Origin: Bacteroidales bacterium
Lineage (GTDB): Bacteria; Bacteroidota; Bacteroidia; Bacteroidales; Muribaculaceae
NCBI GenBank assembly: GCA_900752535.1
Contig: CAADVV010000463.1
Span: 1 to 10,548, forward strand
Direction: 5' to 3'
DNA length: 10,548 nucleotides
Below are positions 6,518 to 10,548 of the stretch, in pieces. The notes under the pieces are model-generated. The model ran no database searches. It saw only the letters and a program-made list of their open reading frames with translations, and was not told the DNA's origin. Every line of letters begins with the position of its first letter. The stretch's first letter is position 1. The translations under genes were made by a program, and so were the position numbers.

Positions 6518-7504
6518 AGCGTGAGGCTCAGCTATCTCCTTTCTGGTTAGGACATCTGAGGTCGGTCGAAGCATGATTCGCTTGTTTTTGAAATCAAGGG
6601 CGACATCCTGACTGAAAAAGTTGAAAGGATTAAACGAATATGATTCCTCCCCGTCATTGCCGTAGAAAACAGAATGTGAACCTGCGCGGTTACCGATACA
6701 GACCCATGCCTCCGGCAGATATTTGGCTCGGAATGTGCCGCGTGCCGATGAGATTAGCGTAGGATGAAGACGCTCGTTGGCCATGATTGTGTCGCTCTCA
6801 GGCAGTTTTATGGCGGCTCGGTCGAACGATGTGTCAAGGAAGAAACTGTTGTCAGAGTTGTTGACGACGATATTCATATAGTAGCGACCTCCACATCCAA
6901 GCATCTCGCCAAGCGAAAACACGGACCGCATGTCGGTTAACGGCAGAAAACCGTCTGGAACATGGTCAAGGAAAATCAGCATGCCGTGGGCATAATCAAA
7001 CTGGAGCACAAATTTCTCGAGAATATCAGATCCGATCGTGCTCTCCATGTCGGGACTGGCATGGAGGAACAGAAGATTGTCGATAGTCGATACGTTATGC
7101 TTTACTGTAGTGTATCCAATTGTCCTGCCAAGTGTGTCGGTGACAGATTTCATTTGGTTGACAGGCAGCGAAATCAGATAGCGTCTCATGTCCACATAAA
7201 ACTCGTTGGAATAGTCGAGTCCAATCGAGGGGAAACGGGTGCTGTCAACAGCAAGACCGCGCTGTTTAAGAAGTTCCAGGTCCGCATCATTAATTGTAGA
7301 AATGGCGCTTCCGGTGTCAATTCGGAATATCAGACCGTTGCCGAAGTCTATCCGTCCGTCTTCAAACGGATAGGCAGCCCTGAATAATCCATCCTCACCA
7401 TTGGGATGAATCTCGGGATATTGAGCATTTGCACGGGCATAAAAAATAAACCCGCATACCAGAAGTCCGGTTATGATGAGTGTGATTATAAGACTTTTTT
7501 TCAT
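6491..7504 (-). CDS. Membrane-anchored two-lobed aspartyl-protease-like protein
   Basis: Predicted protein of the retropepsin-like aspartyl protease superfamily, anchored or secreted by an N-terminal hydrophobic segment (about 4-22), so most of it should be periplasmic. Lobe 1 has the catalytic-type motif FRIDTGSAIST (60-70, Asp63) and closes with IGSDILEKFVLQFDYAHGMLIFL (157-179), the G-x-D-x-L…D-Y motif usual in bacterial members. Lobe 2 repeats the pattern: SFFLDTSFDRAAIKLP (220-235), where DTS replaces DTG, and a closing NFFSQDVALDFKNKRIML (295-312). The arrangement suggests an internal duplication giving a pepsin-like two-lobe protein with a possibly impaired second aspartate loop. Whether it cleaves peptides is not known. 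The start follows from the MKKSLIIT hydrophobic start, with a promoter about 60 bases upstream of the ATG. It is convergent with, and overlaps by 27 bases, the flippase-like gene. Confidence 0.75.
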   Translation of the reverse strand: MKKSLIITLIITGLLVCGFIFYARANAQYPEIHPNGEDGLFRAAYPFEDGRIDFGNGLIFRIDTGSAISTINDADLELLKQRGLAVDSTRFPSIGLDYSNEFYVDMRRYLISLPVNQMKSVTDTLGRTIGYTTVKHNVSTIDNLLFLHASPDMESTIGSDILEKFVLQFDYAHGMLIFLDHVPDGFLPLTDMRSVFSLGEMLGCGGRYYMNIVVNNSDNSFFLDTSFDRAAIKLPESDTIMANERLHPTLISSARGTFRAKYLPEAWVCIGNRAGSHSVFYGNDGEESYSFNPFNFFSQDVALDFKNKRIMLRPTSDVLTRKEIAEPHASDSAVAEL

Positions 7505-7560
7505 GATCTACAGACTCTGCGGGAGCCTTTGACCGTCTCTAAGAGATGTGAATGAATTAG

Positions 7561-7576
7561 GTTTGTTGTTACAAAC
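7561..7576. repeat. Inverted repeat at the predicted transcription start of the protease-like gene
   Basis: GTTTGT (7561-7566), loop TGTT, ACAAAC (7571-7576): a perfect 6-bp dyad. It covers part of the -7 element and the predicted start site of the promoter at 7572-7602, so it could be an operator or a 5'-end RNA hairpin; it may also be chance in AT-rich DNA. Confidence 0.4.
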
Positions 7577-7602
7577 TTAACCACAAAAATAATCACGCCA
7601 AA
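7572..7602 (-). promoter_or_regulatory. Bacteroidota-type promoter for the aspartyl-protease-like gene
   Basis: Read leftward, TTTG (7602-7599), a 19-base spacer, then TAAGTTTG (7579-7572), matching TTTG–19/21–TAnnTTTG. The start would be near 7565, with a leader of about 60 bases to the ATG at 7504. A second -7-like octamer, TATTTTTG (7591-7584), lies just upstream but lacks a properly spaced -33 element. Confidence 0.65.
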
Positions 7603-7621
7603 ATAAATTAACCGTTTTGTC

Positions 7622-7665
7622 ACAACTATTTCAAATCGGTGACTACGGCTTTACATAATAGTTGT
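7622..7665 (-). repeat. Inverted repeat just after the sensor-kinase stop
   Basis: ACAACTATT (7622-7630) and AATAGTTGT (7657-7665) are a perfect 9-bp inverted pair around a 26-base loop, starting 19 bases beyond the kinase stop codon. It may protect or end the ribD–kinase transcript, but the bases after it on the minus strand (GACAAAACGG) are not a U-tract, so a standard intrinsic terminator is doubtful. Confidence 0.35.
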
Positions 7666-7683
7666 AAGACTGTTTCAAAACTG

Positions 7684-9813
7684 TCACACCGGTATGGAAA
7701 ACAACATTCTCGTGCCAATGTCGCGAGGCGTCGAACGATCGATGGTGACGTCACCGCCAAGCAGACGGGCAATGAGTTTAGCCAGCGGCAAACCGAGGCC
7801 GACGCCCTGAGTGCTCCTGTCGAGTTGTTCAAAACGTTTGAACACCTGTTCATCTTTACCTACAGGGATGCCGACACCGGTGTCGGTAACGGAGAAGACC
7901 ACCATCTTGTCTTTAACCTCAAAATCAAGTTCGACACTGCCGTTACGGGTGAACTTGATTCCATTGCCAAGAAGATTGATAAGTACCTGCTCAACACGTG
8001 TGCGGTCAGCTACGGCTACCAGACTGTCATAGTGCTCCCGAGCCATACGGACAGCTATATTATCAGGCGCCTGGGGCGCTACAGTGGCGATTGCCATACG
8101 GCATATTTCGACAATATCAACAGGTGCTTTCTTTATTTCAAGTTTCTGATTGTCAACTTCGGCAATCTCAAGCACATCGTTAACCATCCGCTGCACAAGG
8201 TCATTATTGAGGTCTATCAACTGTACATATTTATTAAGATAGGGACGCTTCTCGTCAGTGACGCAGTCGGCAATCAGTCGCGAATAGTCGGCAATGGCAT
8301 CAAGCGGTGCCTTGATTTCATGACTCATGTTATTGATAAACTCAGTCTTTTTGCGCTCGCTCGTCAGTGCGCGGTCACGTGCTGCAATAAGCTCATGCTG
8401 GGTTGCAAGAACATTGTCGCGTTCTGCCTTTAAGTCATTGTTTGACACTACGAGATTCTGAGAAAGCCGCCGCGTGCGTCTATACATTATCATCAGCCAC
8501 ACCAACAGGCCCAACAGTATCGGCAGGAGTATGATGAAGATTATCAGATATGTGTGATGTTGACGATGTGTCATTCTAAGCTGTGCCAGTTCGAGTGCCG
8601 AGTTTTTCTCCTTTAGGTCATCCATCTCGGTGGCAAGTCTCAGCTCTGTATAATGGTCGGCCGCACGGTTTTCTATATATTCTTCAAGTTCGGCTATATA
8701 TTCACGCGAGGCTGAAATCTGTGTTGAAATGTCTCCTGTCGCCTCGGCGCCCTGGACCAGCCAGCGCAACATGCGGCGATGCTCGCCCTTGTTACCCTCC
8801 TTAGACATGTAATTCTTCAGGAGTACCACAGCCTTGTCCCAGTCTTTATGAGCTACACGATAGGCAATCTCGGCACGCTGGTTTGTATTGAAATCGGCTC
8901 TGACATCGCTGTTTGTCGCCACAAGTTTCCCAATCTGCTTATAAACAGACTCCAATTCATCTTTTGAAAGGCCCTCAAAGTTCTGGAGCATCCGTCTATA
9001 GCAGACATAGCGGCTGACAGCATAATCACGATAGCGGCGACCCTCGTCAGAATAACGTTTCTCAAGTGCGTCTATAATCTGGAGCAGACGACGGTCGGCG
9101 TTGACAGCGCGCTCTTGTCGCTCCATGTCAGTGTAGGCTATGGCGGCGTTTGTCAGAAAGAGATTGTCAAGAGCATAAATCTCGTTCGGCAGCTTGGCAA
9201 GAAGATTATCGAGCCTGTCGAAGCACTGCGACAACAACTCCTCCTGAGTTGTGAAGCTTAGATACACCGTGAGAGTAAATAGCTCCTCAATGCGCTGATT
9301 CAGATCCTGCGGAGTCATGGGGCCGTCAGAATATTTAGTCGACTCTATGCGGGGAAGAAGCTGGCGCAGACGCTTCTGCCTCTCCTTTTCATCTGCGCGG
9401 CGTGCCCGATATATTTCATGGACAATGTTAATAAAAACGACTGTCGAAAGCTGATCCTGAGACGCCGGCAGTTTTTTGGCCGTATTCAGAATCACACGTG
9501 AGGCCGAATCGTTTGAGAAATAAAGGCTCGTTATCTGGCGCAGCACGTCGAGTTTGACGTCGTCACGCCCCATACGGACGGCCTGGTTATAAAGATCGCG
9601 GGCGGCCACGGAACGGGTCTTGCGCGACGAGAGGTCAAAAATGTCATAATAAAGACGCAGACTGTCTTGAGCCGTCTTGGTCTCCGAGAGCTGCGAACGC
9701 AACATGCTGATGACAGCGTCCGGATTTGAAGGAAGAGCTGCATCGGCAGTCACTGTAATCAGTGCTGTCATACAGACCGCTGCGAGAACGAACTTAAGCC
9801 TGAGAAGCTTCAT
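7684..9813 (-). CDS. Sensor histidine kinase with periplasmic TPR-like helical-repeat domain
   Basis: Two-component sensor of 709 residues. A signal peptide (1-26) is followed by a long, almost wholly alpha-helical periplasmic region (about 30-395) that looks like degenerate tetratricopeptide repeats, then a short coiled coil, one membrane segment (about 421-444) and a cytoplasmic coiled coil (446-490). The HisKA H-box NNMSHEIKAPLDAI (494-507) has the phospho-acceptor His498. The ATPase domain has an N-box NLLGNGIKFT (613-622), G1 DTGVGIP (644-650), F-box FKRFEQLD (658-665) and G2 GVGLGLPLAK (670-679). No receiver or HAMP domain is present. The H-box has Ala502 where Thr is usual, a position tied to phosphatase activity in this kinase class. 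The start overlaps the end of ribD by 20 bases, so the two are likely co-transcribed. No response regulator is visible nearby, and the signal and partner are unknown. Confidence 0.93.
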   Translation of the reverse strand: MKLLRLKFVLAAVCMTALITVTADAALPSNPDAVISMLRSQLSETKTAQDSLRLYYDIFDLSSRKTRSVAARDLYNQAVRMGRDDVKLDVLRQITSLYFSNDSASRVILNTAKKLPASQDQLSTVVFINIVHEIYRARRADEKERQKRLRQLLPRIESTKYSDGPMTPQDLNQRIEELFTLTVYLSFTTQEELLSQCFDRLDNLLAKLPNEIYALDNLFLTNAAIAYTDMERQERAVNADRRLLQIIDALEKRYSDEGRRYRDYAVSRYVCYRRMLQNFEGLSKDELESVYKQIGKLVATNSDVRADFNTNQRAEIAYRVAHKDWDKAVVLLKNYMSKEGNKGEHRRMLRWLVQGAEATGDISTQISASREYIAELEEYIENRAADHYTELRLATEMDDLKEKNSALELAQLRMTHRQHHTYLIIFIILLPILLGLLVWLMIMYRRTRRLSQNLVVSNNDLKAERDNVLATQHELIAARDRALTSERKKTEFINNMSHEIKAPLDAIADYSRLIADCVTDEKRPYLNKYVQLIDLNNDLVQRMVNDVLEIAEVDNQKLEIKKAPVDIVEICRMAIATVAPQAPDNIAVRMAREHYDSLVAVADRTRVEQVLINLLGNGIKFTRNGSVELDFEVKDKMVVFSVTDTGVGIPVGKDEQVFKRFEQLDRSTQGVGLGLPLAKLIARLLGGDVTIDRSTPRDIGTRMLFSIPV

Positions 9814-10546
9814 ATGTCAGAATAGTGTGTGAGTCAATTTGCCCGACCTGCGAAAGAGAGAGTCGGCCAAGGTCAGGAGCTTTGACTCTTAGTGTTTTAT
9901 GTGACAGATTTATATCATGAGACACTTCCACACGGGCCGTGTCCCAAAGACCTGCGGCGATGAATGAGCTGAGAAGGTCGTGACCACCCTCGACGAGCAC
10001 CGATGTGACACCATAGGCTCCATAAAGAGCCGAGAGCATTGACGCTACATCGGGTTGGTCGAGCCGCGTCCACTCGTCACGGAGTACGCCGGTGAGATAA
10101 CGGCGGTCGGCGACAAAACGTCGGGGAGACTGGCCTGCATAATCGCGTACACTAAGCGATGGTTTGTCTGAAAGATAAGTGCCGGCTCCCACAAGTATGG
10201 CATCATGGAGCGCGCGAAGACGATGGACAGCGAGACGGTTTAGAGGTGTGGAAATCGCCGTGGCAGGGTCAGATGGCAACATCCGCCCGTCAATAAATCC
10301 GTCGGCACTCTGCGCCCACTTGAGAGTGACAAACGGACGACGGCGCCGGTGAGCGTCGAAAAAGCGACGGTTGAGACGTTCGGCCTCATCGCCGAGGAGT
10401 CCGACCCCGACTTCAATACCCGCCTGACGCAGCATTTCGACACCACGGCCCGACACCTTCGCAAAGGGGTCGATGACAGCGACCTCTACGTGAGGTATGC
10501 CGGTTTCGATTATCAGTCGAGCACAAGGAGGCGTCCTGCCATAATG
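9794..10546 (-). CDS. ribD: Bifunctional riboflavin biosynthesis deaminase/reductase RibD (5' end beyond the window)
   Basis: Cytoplasmic enzyme that deaminates the pyrimidine made by GTP cyclohydrolase II and then reduces its ribosyl side chain, the second and third steps to riboflavin. The visible 250 codons begin at the right edge inside the deaminase domain, HYGRTPPCARLIIETG, containing the second cysteine of the zinc site (PPC); the H-A-E and first-cysteine motifs lie outside. The deaminase end VSGRGVEMLRQAGIEV is typical. The reductase domain follows: PFVTLKWAQSADGFI, then the substrate/NADPH loop DAILVGAGTYLSDKPSLSVR, and VLVEGGHDLLSSF near the end. Beginning the gene at the GTG at 10456 would be wrong, because the reading frame and the family similarity continue to the window edge. 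Its TAA stop lies 17 bases inside the kinase gene, so translation may be coupled. Confidence 0.94.
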   Translation of the reverse strand, partial: HYGRTPPCARLIIETGIPHVEVAVIDPFAKVSGRGVEMLRQAGIEVGVGLLGDEAERLNRRFFDAHRRRRPFVTLKWAQSADGFIDGRMLPSDPATAISTPLNRLAVHRLRALHDAILVGAGTYLSDKPSLSVRDYAGQSPRRFVADRRYLTGVLRDEWTRLDQPDVASMLSALYGAYGVTSVLVEGGHDLLSSFIAAGLWDTARVEVSHDINLSHKTLRVKAPDLGRLSLSQVGQIDSHTILTYEASQA

Positions 10547-10548
10547 GC

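Noticed and set aside
6962..7387. 141-codon plus-strand open frame
   Set aside because: Antisense to lobe 1 of the protease-like protein, with no supporting promoter, domain or signal.
7639..8433. 264-codon open frame on the plus strand
   Set aside because: It is fully antisense to the HisKA and ATPase domains of the kinase, which have clear motifs. Such long antisense frames are common opposite kinase domains, and the translation shows no family features.
9794..10456. Treating the GTG at 10456 as the ribD start
   Set aside because: The frame upstream to 10546 encodes conserved RibD deaminase sequence (GRTPPC and onward), so the gene simply continues beyond the window.
1..10548. Defence island, CRISPR, mobile element or biosynthetic cluster
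   Set aside because: All coding space is taken up by recognisable housekeeping or envelope genes; no transposase, integrase, repeat array or defence-type domain was seen on either strand.

Overview
The window is a stretch of chromosomal, mostly housekeeping DNA from a member of the Bacteroidota, most likely Bacteroidales and perhaps Muribaculaceae-like. The grounds are the protein families (a DUF4293 membrane protein, an FtsK–LolA-like–TrxB gene order, a TPR-like sensor kinase, a Bacteroidota-style aspartyl-protease-like protein) and promoters of the Bacteroidota type (TTTG, about 20 bases, TAnnTTTG) instead of -35/-10 boxes. The family-level placement is inference from moderate GC and protein flavour. 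No mobile element, CRISPR array, rRNA, tRNA or phage gene was seen, and no gene-free stretch exceeds about 180 bases.

Layout from left to right. Positions 1-3864 hold a leftward operon: a strong promoter, ftsK (DNA translocase), a LolA-like periplasmic lipoprotein carrier, and the 5' part of trxB, which runs off the left edge and shows a possible frameshift near it. Positions 3962-4458 hold a leftward DUF4293 membrane-protein gene with its own promoter. It is divergent from a rightward pair at 4496-6517: surE (nucleotide/polyphosphate phosphatase) and a flippase-like multi-spanning protein of the lysylphosphatidylglycerol-synthase membrane-domain family. The 3' end of that pair overlaps, tail to tail, a leftward gene (6491-7504) for a membrane-anchored two-lobed aspartyl-protease-like protein with its own promoter. 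Positions 7684-10548 hold a leftward pair: ribD (riboflavin biosynthesis, 5' end outside the window) overlapping by 20 bases a sensor histidine kinase with a large periplasmic helical-repeat domain. No partner response regulator is visible.

The left part serves chromosome segregation at division and envelope lipoprotein traffic. The middle and right parts are envelope or signalling proteins of less certain role. I do not see a coherent undescribed system. The points most worth a second look are the second lobe of the aspartyl-protease-like protein, which has DTS in place of DTG; the kinase H-box, which has Ala in place of the usual Thr and whose gene overlaps ribD; the five-fold octapeptide repeat in the FtsK linker; and the possible trxB frameshift.
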